Assembly (NCBI GenBank): GCA_030549495.1
Contig: JAUIRK010000043.1
Coordinates: 124,001-188,000 of the forward strand
Length of the DNA stretch: 64,000 bases
From: Nectonema munidae
Taxonomy: Eukaryota > Nematomorpha > Nectonematoida > Nectonematidae
Reading direction: 5' to 3'
A program made the position numbers and the translations under genes. How positions within the stretch are numbered: position 1 is the first letter of the stretch; each line of letters opens with the position of its first letter. This document shows, one piece after another, positions 1 through 11,578 of the stretch. The notes below the pieces were generated by a model. It was not told where the DNA came from and ran no database searches. It saw only the letters and a list, made by a program, of their open reading frames with translations.

Positions 1-930
1 TTCATTTTTGAACTCATTTTTTACATTTAGGATTTTAAAATACCTATAAGTATAAATCAAATTTGCGGTTTACTTCTGAAAATTGTCTCCATAAATATTC
101 TCTTGAAATATATGTTTTTATACCAAATCAATCATGCTGTTTTCATTTCTGAACTCATTTTTTACATTTAGGATGTGAAAATACCTATAAGTGTTAATCA
201 AATTTGCGGTTTACTTCTAAAAATTGTCTACAAAAACATTCATTCAAATTTTACAATTAAATATATGTTTTTATAACAAATCAACCATGCTAGTTTCATT
301 TATGGACTCAATTTTTGCAGTTTGAATTTGAAAATACATATAAGTATCAATTAAATTTGCGTTTAGTTCTAAAATTTGTTTTTATAGCAAATAGATCATG
401 ATGATTTCATTTCTGAACACAGTTTTTGCATTTAGAGGTTTTACTGCTAGTGTCAATCAAATTAGCAGTTTATGTCTGAAAACTATATCCCAAAATATTC
501 TCTCAAATTTTATAAGAAATATATGTTTTTATACCAATTCGACCATGATTCATTTTTATTTCTGAAATCATTTTTTGCATTTAGAGGTTTTAAATGTCTG
601 AAAGTGTCAATCAAAATTTAGATTTACTTCTAATGTCTACAGAAATATTTTTGAAATTTAAATAAATTATCTATTTTTATGCCAAATGGAAGATGCTGGT
701 TTCATTATTGGACTTAGGTTTGGCATTTATGGTTTTAAAATATCTGAAAGCTTGAATCAGATTTGCGGTTTACTTCTAGATACTGTCTTCAAAAATATTT
801 TCAAAAAAATAAAATATCTGTTTTATACCAAATTGCTTATTTTATTTCTGTACTGGATTTTGGATAATACGGTTAAAAAATATCTCGAAGTGGCAATTGA
901 ATTAGTAATGTATGCCTGAAAATCAGTTCT
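1..930 (-). repeat. Array 2 of copy P1, ~150-bp tandem units
   Basis: Six or more diverged units. Each has a core near AATTTGCGGTTTACTTCT, seen around 60, 205, 354, 463, 617 and 762, followed by a run that ends near ATATGTTTTTATACCAAAT. Units are reverse complements of those at 46740-48240 and 61790-63060. Short ORFs here arise by chance and differ between units. Confidence 0.85.
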
Positions 931-1770
931 GTAAAAAATTTTCAAAAAATGGCTCCATATTAGGTATATAGTAAAAATATACTTTTTTTTTGTATATTTT
1001 GGCTTATAATACTTTCTACAATCATCTTGAGTATGAAATATTTATTAAAAAAAATAAAACGTATTATAAAATCTTTTGAAAATTTGTATGAGAGAAGGAA
1101 CCAAGTTGAAAACTAATTGAAAAGAGAACATGTGATCAAAACAAATAATTAAAAAAAAATGTATCTTTATTAAATGGAAGATCTACCATGTTCTAATGAA
1201 CTAGGAAGTGGTTTAATTATATACTTCAAAAAAGATTTTGACTGTGAAAAAGAAGTTCCTCTTTTACAAATGAAAAATATTTAAATCTATAGCTTATCAT
1301 CTAGGATTACAGTTAACATTTAGCTAAGATGGGTAGGAAATCTGAAAATTTAGAATAGGTCAGATTTATCAAAAATTGCACAGATGCCAATATGTGAGAA
1401 TTTAGTCACTATCAAGATATTTTTAATTTAAATTGAATTTGTCCATCTTTTTCCTTTTGTGTCAAAGAAGTAATTTTTTAGATGAAGAACGTTGACAACT
1501 TTTTGTAATTGAACAATCAATTTCACGAATGATTCATCAGAAAAAAACCTTTGAAATGAGATTGGTTGACAAATATTCAGGCCTGAGAGGAAAAAAGTAA
1601 TTTTATCCTTATAAAAAAATTTTCGAACACACATTGAAGAATATAAATTTCTAATGAAAAAAGAGCTACCAAGAAAGGATCATCATAGAATGAATACAAA
1701 TTAAAATTTTAATTTTGACATGGGCTGTCATATTTAAATTATTTTGTCAGGTTTGACTAATATTTATAAA
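931..1770 (-). repeat. Unique spacer of copy P1 between the two arrays
   Basis: Non-tandem sequence shared with 45660-46740, 40010-40960 and 60600-61780. I tried both strands for coding potential: the short ORFs (for example 1428-1634) are not kept in frame across the copies, so I take it as non-coding element interior. Confidence 0.7.
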
Positions 1771-1922
1771 AAAAAAAAAAGGAATATAACCAGTAAACAC
1801 CTACTTGAAAATGGGTATATGTGTGTAAAATGCCATGCACGGTAAACTTCATTACCTCCCTATACTTTCTATTAAACGTAATTCTCTAATTAAAAAAACC
1901 GTGCCTGATCCTTTCTATTTGG

Positions 1923-2925
1923 GATAAATCAATTTTTTGACAGTTTTGATTGATTTTCATAAAAAAATGAATATCACCTATGAATTCAGCATATTTGAAA
2001 ATGGGTATACATGTGTAAAAAACTTTATATACTTATTTAGATAAAAAGTTCCTTTTTGAGATGAGCTGTCACATTTAGATCAATTTTTTGACAGATTTGA
2101 TTGATTTTCATAAAAAATGAATATCACCACTGAATTCAGCATATTTGAAAATGGGTATACATGTGTAAAAAACTTTATATTATTACTTAGATAAAAAGTT
2201 TCTTTTTAAGATGAGCTGTCATATATAAATCAATGCTTTGATAACTTTAATTGATTTTTATAAAAAAAAATGAATATCACCGCTGAATTCAGCATGCTTG
2301 AAAATGGGTGTATATGTGTATAAAAACATTATATAATTATTTAGATAAAAAGTTTCTTTTTTAAGATGAGTTGTCACTTTTAGATCAATTTTTTGACAGG
2401 TTTGATTGATTTTCATAAAAAATGAATATCACCACTGAATTCAGCATATTTGAAAATGGGTATAAATGTGTAAAAAACTTCATAAACTTATTTAGATAAA
2501 AAGTTCCTTTTTGAGATGAGCTGTCACATTTAGATCAATTTTTTGACAGGTTTGATTGATTTTCATAAAAAATGAATATCACCAATGAATTCAGCATATT
2601 TGAAAATGGGTATACATGTGTAAAAAACTTTATATACTTATTTAGATAAAAAGTTCCTTTTTGAGATGAGCTGTCACATTTAGATCAATTTTTTGACAGA
2701 TTTGATTGATTTTCATAAAAAATGAATATCACCACTGAATTCAGCATATTTGAAAATGGGTATACATGCGTAAAAAACTTTATATAATTATTTAAATAAA
2801 AAGTTCCTTTTTGAGATGAGCTGTCAAATATAAATCAATTTTTTGACAGATTTGATTGATTTTGATAAAAAAAAATGGACATCACCACTGAATTCAGCAT
2901 AGTTGAAATATATATGTAACATCAA
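1923..2925 (-). repeat. Array 1 of copy P1, ~150-bp tandem units
   Basis: Seven units, recognised by GAATTC sites at 1982, 2132, 2285, 2437, 2587, 2737 and 2890, so the period is 150 to 153 bp. Each unit has TTGACAG followed by TTTGATTGATTTTCAT. The stretch 1828-1922 looks like foreign sequence inserted at the array edge; it begins CCATGCACGGT and ends near ACCGTGCCTG. Confidence 0.9.
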
Positions 2926-2965
2926 AAATATTTATAAAAACTTATTAATATCTGAGAAAAATTTA

Positions 2966-2980
2966 CCCCCCCCCCCCCCC
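2966..2980. repeat. C15 homopolymer in the P1 left end
   Basis: Fifteen C in a row replace the GCCCCCC block that other copies have at this point of the left end. The run has clearly grown compared with 12221-12225 in copy P2. Confidence 0.9.
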
Positions 2981-3023
2981 AGCACTTGAGCGGACAAATT
3001 TTGCCCAGCACTAATAGGGTTAA

Positions 3024-4129
3024 TAAAAAGTTTTTTTAACAAGGTGCTGGTTTTATTTATACAAGTTTTTATGCTCAACAAAAAAATTTTCAGGCTGTTT
3101 TGATTTTAAGTAGAAAAAATAAATAATTATAATAAAAAATTTTCATTTATGCATTTTAAATAAAATTACAAGATTTTACAAACACATTTTCTTTTTAAAA
3201 ATTTTTTTTAAAAAAATTATATAAATAAAAAATGCATTTATTTTATGTCGACTTAAGTCGACATTAGTCGGTAATGGGTTAAAGATGATTAGGCTATTTC
3301 TTCAATTGGTTATTCCAAATTTATAAATATCGGATTTTTCAACGCGTAGATAAGATGTTGGAATTGATTATTCTGTTTGTATCTGTTCGATAATATCCTT
3401 CAGTTGGACGCGATGTAAAAAACTAAAAAAGAGAAGTAATATGACGAAAAGAAGGAAATTTTGATCGTCTAGAAGTTTTCGTCGTGATCGTGTAGTAATA
3501 AACATGTACCAGCGTTTGTCCATCTTCATTATTTTTCACAATCTTCGTGTGCCTGCTATGTATGTATGTATGTATGTATGTATGCAGCCACGTAGCCAGC
3601 TATGGGGCACTTGGGGGCGGGCCCCTCCATCTAAGTTATGGGCCCCACCATCAAAAAATTGAAATTTACAAATTAAAATGAAATAATGAATTAATTTTTG
3701 ACTCAGGGCTTATACGAACAATATAAAGCAAATAAAATCAAAATAAGGAAAACTTATTGTTATCATTGAAGGTAACGATGAAACTCTTAACTTTGTTAAG
3801 ATGGGCCTTCTACCTGTAATAAGAAAGTAGATTTACAATAAAAAATTTCTTTGCTATGAGAAACGAAGATAAGAAATATTAACCATGATAAAATCCCAAA
3901 ACTTAACAAAGAATAGGATACAAGTAGAGAAGTTACGAAAAAGTTGGTTTTCCTACTGTTAAATGCGTGTGCCATTAAAAATAAGATTGCATGTTTGGTT
4001 GGTTGAATTTACAAATTATAGAGGCAGGCGTGAAAGCATTTGATTGGAAAAAGACAGTGTCCGAGTGTGGATGTCATAATAAGGGGGGAGAGAAACATTG
4101 GTAAAATTAGTTATAGTCAATATTGTATC
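3024..4129. other. Non-coding stretch with a second TTAA-type element end
   Basis: No gene seen. At 3246-3278 is a block with the palindrome GTCGACTTAAGTCGAC followed by AATGGG and TTAA (3279-3282). It matches the right end of the MITE at 42618-42746, so a solitary or decayed copy of that family ends here; its other end is not found. A TATG microsatellite is at 3557-3584. A GC-rich patch at 3600-3650 resembles patches at 31700-31790 and 33465-33520 and may be an old repeat tail. Confidence 0.5.
3557..3584. repeat. (TATG)7 microsatellite
   Basis: Seven perfect TATG units in a row. Confidence 0.95.
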
Positions 4130-4578
4130 AGATAGCGGGTTTTGAATTCCCAATCAATAAAAACCACGTTTGACATGTCATCAGACATCTCTCCTATTAG
4201 CATTCTAACGGTATCGTTTGACTGGAAGATTGAATCTTAGAACATTCAATATATCTTTGCAGCAAGGTTATCAATTGTTCTGCTATGTTGTGGGACTTTT
4301 TGACATATATTTTTTTGAAATTTTTCAAACCATACTTAATATTTTGCAAAACCATGTTATTTATCAAACATGAATTTGTGCAACCGTTCAGCCAATAATT
4401 TTGTTTACCAAACTCGAGTGCTTCACTACCAGCGCAAGCTTCACTTGACGGGCTTTAAAAAAGTGAATGCTAACACTTTAGAACACAAAGGACACTTATG
4501 TTCTTCTTTCCCACCAGACGTTAATGCAGTAAAACGAAATTTCAATTGTGAGTCGTCATATTTCTTTTTTTTAGCCAT
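4130..4578 (-). pseudogene. hAT transposase N-terminal fragment (ZBED5/FAM200-like)
   Basis: Reading the minus strand from an ATG at 4578 gives about 45 residues beginning MAKKKKYDDSQLKFRF, with a zinc-finger half KCPLCSKVL, the pattern found at the start of the FAM200/ZBED5/SCAND3 group of hAT-derived proteins. The frame then breaks. A later piece, near 4200, reads SNDTVRMLIGEMSDDM, which fits the family's SNDT..R.I.DMS block that normally follows about 80 residues later. Several stops and frame changes lie between. The same family, with the SNDT block better kept, occurs at 44291-44665. The plus-strand ORF at 4370-4621 is a shadow. Confidence 0.65.
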
Positions 4579-5073
4579 TAAAAAAAATTCACATTTACAA
4601 ATTAGGCCTGAAAAGCAATAAAATAAAAACTAACTTATTTATTCTTTTTAAATATGATTTATTGGCAAAAATGGCAAATGACCCAATATGGGGGCAATAT
4701 TTTGTGAAAAACGATGGATGCAAAGCCCCTCACAAGTTGTAATTCTTCACAACCATTAAATAATGTATTGCCATCAAAATATGCCTGACTACAATTGCTT
4801 GAATGTCAGCTCATTTTTCATCATCACCATATGCTCCTATGATATGCGCTTATTATCCTGTGTTATGACTAGGGCGAATAAAGTCAATAAAGTCAATTTT
4901 TTTTATTTTTTAGTTTGTTAGAAACAATTATTTATTATATATTTACTTAATTTTCGATTATTTTTAAAATTTTTTAAGGTCAATAAAGTCAATTTTTTTT
5001 CTTTTAAAAGTCAATAATTTTTTTATGTCAATTTTTTTACAAACCTTTTTGCTCAAGTTTTTCTCCAATTGTT

Positions 5074-5557
5074 ACAAGATGGGCAAGCTGCCTGAACGCT
5101 GCTTCTTACTACTGGGATCACTTACCAGAAGTAAAAGAAATTATAAATTCTTTTGAATGCAAAAATGGAATTTTAGTTAAGAAAGAGAAAGCATCAGTTG
5201 TTTAAAATTACATAAACAACTGCTTAACATAAAAGAAAACTATATTCAGTTAGGGCAGTTTGTTGAGTCAACTTTTTTTAGCATAAACGCATCAAAACTT
5301 TTTTACTCTATCAAGTTTGATCACGATGATTGTGGAATTAAAAATTATTTGAATAAAAGGTTTGAAAAGAAGATATTATATAATTAAAAAAGCTAAACAT
5401 TTCTCCCAGTACTTATGCAGAGTTACAAAATTGTCAAGCTACAACTTGTCCTGTAAAAAGATCATTTTCGATGTTAAAAAAGCTTCTAGCAAAAGATAGA
5501 AATTTTTCTTCTAATATATTTAATTATTTCCTTGTGTATTTCAATTCTTCTAAATAA
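5074..5557 (+). pseudogene. hAT transposase C-terminal part
   Basis: From 5074 the plus strand reads TRWASCLNAASYYWDHLPEV, matching the hAT motif TRW..WLNA..Y...NLP.V, and stays open to about 5205. A second open piece, 5408-5557, reads TTCPVKRSFSMLKKLLAKDR, the C-terminal dimerisation block (S.ERSFS.LK..L...R). The expected E of that block is K here. Between the pieces the frame changes and stops occur, so the gene is dead. The N-terminal half is missing from this element. Confidence 0.7.
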
Positions 5558-6050
5558 AAAAGCTTAAAATAATTTTTAAGTGAATTTTTTAACAAATAAA
5601 GTCAATATTTTGAAGTATATGGGCCAATAACTTTGAAGTTTTTAAGTTAAATTTTGTTCTTTTTATTATTTATAGAAGAAAAAGAGGCCTTAAATGATTT
5701 AAAAAGTACTAAAAATCAGGATTGCGATGGCTGAGCCGCTGAATTTTTCTACATGGAACCGGAGCCGTAAAAATTTCAAAGTTTTTTCAAAAAACATTTC
5801 AAAGACGTTTTTTAGATGAAGGCTTGCGGAAGTTAATTTCAAGTAAAACACGGAAATATTCTCTAATCCTAACTGTTTTCTTGGTTATTTTTTATAAAAA
5901 ATTTTAAAAATATACACTTAACTATAAGAGCGTGTTGGAACTCACACTGGAGCTAAAAAAACATAACATTTTTTTCACGGGTCCGAAACTCTGTTAAAGA
6001 CGCTATCAGGCTTCATGGATGGACCGAGAGGGGGGATAGGGGGATGCATA

Positions 6051-6065
6051 CCCCCCCCCCCCCCC
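6051..6065. repeat. C15 homopolymer
   Basis: Fifteen C in an otherwise AT-rich hAT interior. Confidence 0.9.
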
Positions 6066-6265
6066 ACCAGCAATCTATTCAAGAAAAATTAAGGTTGGAG
6101 TCCACCCTAAAATAGAAATCAAAATTGATGAAGTCATTGATCGATTTTCAAAGCAAAAAGAAAGAAGAAAAGACTTTGTAATATAATTTTAATCATTTAT
6201 TTTACATACGTTTTCAAATTTCTTCCCTAATAAAATGTGTAAAATATTTTGATAATATTAGTATA

Positions 6266-6285
6266 CCCCCCCCCCCCCCCCCCCC
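6266..6285. repeat. C20 homopolymer
   Basis: Twenty C in a row, 200 bases from the previous tract and in the same element. Confidence 0.9.
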
Positions 6286-6422
6286 ACAAAAGATTTCTGA
6301 ATCCCCCACTGTCAGGCTTCAGTTCTCTTTTTGAAAGTTAAAAAAACTTTTTTTGAAAACTCAATTTTTTTTTACAAAAAAGTCAATATTTTTTGAGTTA
6401 TTTGGTCAATTTTTATTTGCCC

Positions 6423-6820
6423 TTATGAATGTGAGGCAGACAGTATCAACGGAAGTTTTAATTATACAGTTCACGAAAAAATAGAGTTCGAACTGTCTTA
6501 AAAATGTAAGAAACTGAATTTCAAACAATATTAGTCCTCATTTTGATCAAAATATACAGTAATTCTATGAAGATCCTTCATATCACATTATCAAAAAAAA
6601 GTTGCATTAATGAAGATGTGGATCAGTTAGTTGTTTTAACTAGGTTATTTAAATTTGAAAATTAGGAAAATCTTTGAAAATTCATAGTTAAATCAGATAT
6701 AAAAATAAAGTAAATTATCAATTGTAAAATTTAGTTAATTTAATTTGATGAATATTATAAATGTTTTTTAGGTACTTTTTTTCACTTGAGATCTTTTTTT
6801 TGATTAACTTTTTGTAACTA
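6423..6820. other. Intergenic, nothing recognised
   Basis: AT-rich sequence without ORF, repeat or motif that I can name. Confidence 0.5.
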
Positions 6821-6875
6821 CAGTCAAACCTGTCTATACCAGCCACTTAGGGGACTTACCAAAATTGGCCTTGAT
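6821..6875 (+). mobile_element. pogo/Tigger terminal fragment
   Basis: TA then CAGTCAAACCTGTCTATACC, continuing CCACTTAGGGGACTTACC. This is the usual start of Tigger-type elements (TA target site, CAGTCAAACCT). Only the left end remains; hAT coding sequence follows within about 100 bases. The Tigger right ends at 13136 and 58036 are the matching kind of terminus. Confidence 0.7.
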
Positions 6876-6949
6876 GTCAGGTAATATTTTTCTACCCGTA
6901 CTTATAGATGAAAAATGATATCTAACAGGCAAGAAAAATAGAGTCCAAG

Positions 6950-8157
6950 AAAAAATCAGTAAATCACTTGAAAGATACATTCCTTATATTCATTGTATAA
7001 ACCATCAGCTTCACATAGTTATCACTGCATCTTTCCGTAATATAAACTATATTGAATTTCTTTTATCATTATGACCAGGCTTTACAAGTTCACGAAAAAG
7101 GTTAAAGTTAAAACTTTTTTCAGCAAACAATTCAAAAAATTTATTCCAAGATGGACATCACATTATAAAGTTGTTAATTCATTGATAAAATTTTATAGAA
7201 AAATCTTCTCTGGAAAAAGTAAAAAATAGTTCTGATCTAGATGTTTCTTTCGAAGCAAGGGGTCTACTTCATGTTTTAAAAGACGATTCTTCAATATTTG
7301 TAATGCTTATGGTTGAAAAGTTTCTTAGTGTAATGAAGCCTGCTAATGACTACCTCCAAGTAAACTACATTTTCGAAGTTACATGAATAGTGCACCATAC
7401 TAATTGATTTAGAAAGAAGATAATAATATCATTATTGGGATAAGTTTGGTAGAAGATTTTGTGAAAGTTTTGTTAGAATTCAAGGATGACGAAAACGAAT
7501 TTGATTCATTAATCAAGAAAATGAGATTTTATGTTGACAATTACAGTTCCACAGATAATATTTTTGATATTTTCGATGATAACGCAGAAAAAAACATATC
7601 ATTTCGTATTCTCTACGATGAAACCTTATAATTGATTCTAGAGGAATTTGACAACAGGTTTGGTTTTCGACAAATGTTCATCCAATTGTTTTTTTTTAGG
7701 TTTAATGAAAAAAACTGCACAATAATGAAAGCACTTTCATATTTTTCCCCTGAAAGTGTACGATTTTTGGAATATGAAAAACTGAAACCTTTTATATCCC
7801 ATTTACAAAATATATCTCAGCAGATTTATTCGGAACTTAAAATTGGAAAAGAATATATTAAAAAAAAGATACAGAAAGAATCTAACGTTATTGATGTTTT
7901 TGAAGTACTAGAACCAGTAGAAGCATTTCTTAACATATAAAAACTATATGAAGGTATTTTAAAGCAATTTTGTATTATGTAAAATGACTCTTATTCTCCT
8001 ACATGACTTTTTACGGTAAGTTCGAGTACATCAGTTTGTGAAAGAAGTTTTTCAACCTTGAACAGAAATATGACCCCACTTTGAAAATCCATGAGTCTAG
8101 AAGAAACAATTTAATATTTCTTTCTTTTATGAAAGAATATACTAAAAAAATTAACAT
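6950..8157 (+). pseudogene. hAT transposase remnant
   Basis: Pieces of a hAT transposase follow in order on the plus strand. Near 6988 is IHCINHQLHIVITASF (the C.NH.L family block), near 7150 RWTSHYKVVNSLIKFYRK (the TRW region), then open stretches 7446-7631 and 7632-7940, and near 8020 SVCERSFSTLNRN, the C-terminal dimerisation motif, ending about 8157. The order and spacing fit a full-length hAT protein lacking its first third. Stops and frame changes break it in at least five places. It is cut off at 8157 by the hAT element that begins at 8158. Confidence 0.75.
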
Positions 8158-8497
8158 TAGAGGTATACCGAATATTCGGCAACTATTCGGTATTCGGCCT
8201 ATTCGGTCATTTTTCTCACTATTCGGTATTCGGCCTTTTTGTGGACTATTCGGTACCGAATAGTTTTATATTATACGGGTATTTTACCACCACCATGTGG
8301 CTCACCAGGCTACTTAAATGGCTATAGCTATACCTTTATGGCTTTTTTGAACACAAATAAAACATAAGAATATGAACAGAAAAAATGAAAAAGTAAATGG
8401 CTAATGTAAACATGAATATGAACACAAAAAGTAAATACGGTGATTACTAAGCTATTGCTTAATACCTAGTCAGAAGACTCATTAGTCAGTACTGTAC

Positions 8498-8880
8498 TTA
8501 TATTGATAAATTTTGACATTCAAAGTTGTTAGAGATCCACTGTGATGTTAAGCTTATGAATGGAAAGTTTGCTGTAATGGCAGTCCATATATCTGTTGTT
8601 AAAGAAATAAAATTTGCTGCTAGTACCTCAGCGTCAACTTTCTTAAATAGCTGATCATATATATTTGGGACAATCTTATCAGAAAAATATCTCCTACATG
8701 GAATACTATATTTAAGGCACATTTTTTTCATAAGGCGTTTGAAACCTTAAAGTTTGTAGGTTGTTTGATGCGCCTTACATACATAAGCCACCTATGCTGG
8801 TTTACAGGCAACTACACGTTTGAAACCTTCATTTTCAACAACTGAAAATGGCTGTGTATCTAAAGCAATCATCTCCAATT
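8498..8880 (-). pseudogene. ZBED1-like hAT transposase fragment
   Basis: Minus-strand reading starts near 8880 with EMIALDTQPFSVVENEGFKR and resumes after a 68-bp insertion at GFKRLMKKMCLKYSIPCRRY, then FSDKIVPNIYDQLFKK and ISLTTDIWTAITANFPFISL, ending near 8498. This is the middle of the ZBED1/hAT transposase, including the LTTDIWT block that carries the first catalytic Asp of the RNase-H fold. BED finger and C-terminus are absent. The 77-codon open stretch is 8498-8731. Confidence 0.85.
8749..8816. mobile_element. 68-bp insertion with 13-bp target duplication
   Basis: CGTTTGAAACCTT occurs at 8736-8748 and again at 8817-8829, exactly flanking 68 bases that interrupt the ZBED1-like reading frame. 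A 13-bp duplication of variable sequence is what LINE-driven insertion leaves, so this may be a very short SINE or a 5'-truncated LINE tail. I see no clear A/B box or tail, so the class is open. Confidence 0.6.
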
Positions 8881-9158
8881 AATTTGTGAAGTTCAACAGC
8901 TCTATGGTCATATGTTCCATATTTTCTTTCTCTCCAGAGAGAGAGATTTTTTGCAATCCTTCCCCCTCTTGAAAAGTATATTTCTAATTATGACTATTAT
9001 TTAATGAACAATCATTATAATTGCTAGGTAAGAGTTTCCAAAAAGATAAAAATAAAATATACAATTAATATAAACATAAAAATGGCTAAAACAACATAAA
9101 ATATATACACATAAAAGGTATTCGGTATTCAGCAAAAATGCTGTTCGGTGCATCTCTA

Positions 9159-10989
9159 TTGACATAGAAAAATTCATTTTTTTTTTCAAATAAAAAAAGA
9201 CTTACATTTTAAAGAAGTCATCAATTTCTTACTTTTTTGTTTTTCAAGTTAAAAACTTTTTGCAAAATTTATATAAATTTTAGAAAAAAATTTTCTCATT
9301 TGTTGTTAGTCAAACTTTTTCTTTTCAAGTAATGAAGATCTCATTTTTTTAGTTCTGTTAGTTTTTGTTGCCAAATAAATTCAGAAGCTGAAGATGGAGG
9401 TAAGGATTGCAACCGTAACTGATTGGAATAAACAACTAATAAGTTTTTGAAATAGTTAAAATTTTTAAAATTAATTAGAATCCAACTTTGCCCCCCCCCC
9501 CCCCTTAGAAAAAATTTTCGGGAACGCCTCTGATACTCATTGACATCTGCTCTCTAAATTTTAAAAAAATATAAAACTTGCGTTTGAGCAATTATGATAT
9601 CCGCATCCGCAAAATAAATTAATTCTGACATTCGCATCCGCTAGGATGTCAAGATACAAAAAATTTCGCATCCGATACATCTCTTTCATATTTAATTACA
9701 TTACACAAAGTTACATTTTATGTATAGCAGGGTTTATTGTAAAACTGTAAACGAGCATTTAGATTTTAGAAGTGTTTTAGGACCTAACATTTTTGAAGCC
9801 CAAATGCTATTTGGAATAACAAATTTTCTGCTTGATTTGTATTATAATAATAATCAACGATGTAAATAATAGTAGCACGCATGAATGTATAGATAACATA
9901 CAATACATGATTGAAAATCAGTAATTGCTTTTCTTAACTTTTCTACACTTTAAAGATATGTACGATGATGCATCCCCACAAGGCCGTGATGAAACTATAA
10001 CGTAGTAAGAAGACTTCAAAAAATGATCAAAATAAGTAATATCGTTAAAAATTTTGGAGAGTTCATGTGTTTTTAAGTGGATTTCGGATTTTTTTAACGT
10101 TTTAAAATGTTTTTGCAATTTGTGTAAAAGGTTTATAAGGTAATTATTACCATTTGTGTTAAGTATAAGAATATAGGAAAAATTTTTTTAATCTTTTTTC
10201 AACTTAAGCAAAGATAATTGCTAATTGAATACTTAGTAGATTAAATAAAGACGATCACAACAAATACTTAACAACTACTTTCAATAATTGTAATACAGTG
10301 TTTTATTTAAAAAATGGAATTGCATAACCTTATTTTCGTATTCTGGTACTTGGAGTTATCGGAGTTGTGAAAATAACAATATTTTCGTTCATCTTTCATT
10401 ATCGTTATCGTTAAAGAACTAAATATTTTTTACATGACGAAAATGATAACGAAGAGTATTTTTGAAGTATTTTATTTCGTTGATTTATCGTTAATTGATT
10501 GTTTTGCACTTCAACTTGAGTTTTTTTTGTAAAAATAAAAATGACATCTTGTGTATTCTCACTACACAAATATAACGTGATATCTTTCGATAATACGTTG
10601 CCTGAATCCTATATTTCAATATCTCAAGATATTGAAACTTTCTAAGATTATGTATTGGTTACAACAACTTTATCTCAATAATTAAAAAAAGAATCAAAAA
10701 TCTCCCTTACAAAAGTTTTACCATAACTATTTTAAACAAAATGTTTTAATATAATATCTTGATTACTTTAAAAATCTTTTAGCTTTCATTTATAAAAAAT
10801 AAAATAACTGATCATCTACGATGCTTCAAATACTAAAATAACAACAGTGCTCATCAACATAGAGGGGGATTTTGAAACGCATAATTTTGAAAGAGCGATT
10901 TCTGAAGGGAGATTTTTGAACATCAGCATATCTATGGACAAAAATTTTGCCTAAATTATTATCAGGCAATGAAGCCGGTCGACCCAAGT
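9159..10989. other. Intergenic with scattered repeat ends
   Basis: No gene seen. A C14 tract lies at 9491-9504. At 9596-9684 the repeated motif GCATCCG ends in ATACATCTCT; the complement AGAGATGTATCGGATGCG looks like a hAT-type end, but no partner end was found. At 10320-10520 there are several TTATCGTTATCG-like motifs. The rest is AT-rich with no ORF I trust. Confidence 0.4.
9491..9504. repeat. C14 homopolymer
   Basis: Fourteen C followed by TTAGAAAAAATTTTCGGGA. Confidence 0.9.
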
Positions 10990-11578
10990 TCATGGCATAA
11001 AAATAAACTTACTCGTTGTTGTATTCTGTCGACAAATGACGAAGTAATCACGCGTGCATTTTAAGATCTCAATGCCAATGATGCAGTAAAAATCGATAGA
11101 GTAATAAGGACAACGTATCATCATTCTTACTCGAACATCTGTGTGTGTGCTGTCATGAGACGAAAATAATAATTTGTCAAATAAAATATTTCTCACATGT
11201 CTTTTTTTTTATAAAGTTTGTTGTTGTACAGCTTTTCTCAACCTTTTTGTATAAATCGCCAGCTGAGATTGTAAAAATAAAAAAATTATAAAGTAAAAAA
11301 TTCAAAAAATCTCGTTTTTACTCCCTATTTCTCGCGACCTATTTTCTCATTTTCCATTGACGAGGGGGAGGGATAGGGGTAAGGCAGCCCCCTCATTTTT
11401 CTCTCCCCTCACTTTCAGCCGATGTTCCAATATTGGGGGAACCTATGAATAAAATGATCTTGTATAAAATTAGAAGCTACTAAGAATGAAAAAATTACCC
11501 TCATCTAACTGCTTAATTTCCATTATACAATTTGCCCAACTGAACACAATCGTCACAAATTGAAAAAAGTACCATTTT
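10990..11578. other. Intergenic, nothing recognised
   Basis: The open stretch at 10990-11196 (minus, 68 codons) has no motif that I know and no splice or promoter context; I do not call it a gene. A GC-richer patch with GAGGGGGAGGGATAGGGG is at 11364-11381. Confidence 0.4.

Larger units (their letters stand above)
1..3019 (-). mobile_element. piggyBac-like satellite-bearing element, copy P1 (cut by window start)
   Basis: This copy lies in reverse orientation. Its left end is at 3019, ending AGCACTAATAGGG and followed by TTAA at 3020-3023, the target site used by piggyBac transposons. Going down from that end come a C-rich subterminal block, a tandem array of about 150-bp units (1923-2925), a spacer (931-1770) and a second, unrelated array (1-930) that runs out of the window. 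Order and sequence match the complete copy at 58896-63495. No transposase is encoded, so it is non-autonomous. Assignment to piggyBac rests on TTAA, the CCCTA start and the repeated subterminal motif AGTGCTGGG, not on a transposase. Confidence 0.85.
4871..6422 (+). mobile_element. hAT element with degenerate transposase 3' part
   Basis: The left end starts AGGGCGAATAAAGTC and the right end is the complement of GGGCAAATAAAAATTGAC. Flanks TTATGACT (4863-4870) and TTATGAAT (6423-6430) match at seven of eight bases, the 8-bp duplication expected of hAT. Subterminal regions repeat the motif AAAGTCAATTTTT many times, probably transposase binding sites. Inside is only the last part of a transposase (5074-5557). 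Two poly-C tracts (6051-6065 and 6266-6285) lie in the right half. Length 1552 bp. Confidence 0.75.
8158..9158 (-). mobile_element. hAT element with ATTCGG-rich ends and ZBED1-like fragment
   Basis: Left end TAGAGGTATACCGAATATTC; right end is the complement of TAGAGATGCACCGAACAGC. Both ends carry repeats of TATTCGGTATTCGG. Flanks TTAACAT (8151-8157) and TTGACAT (9159-9165) agree at six of seven bases. It sits at the very end of the older hAT remnant upstream. On the minus strand it holds part of a ZBED1-like transposase (8498-8880), itself cut by a 68-bp insertion. Confidence 0.75.

Noticed and set aside
1428-1634. ORFs in the element spacer (also 60874-61157, 46433-46735, 40701-40889)
   Set aside because: Homologous positions in the other copies have stops or a different frame, so there is no sign of a protein.
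10990-11196. 68-codon minus ORF as a host exon
   Set aside because: No family match that I know, no acceptor or donor at its edges, and chance ORFs of this size are common here.
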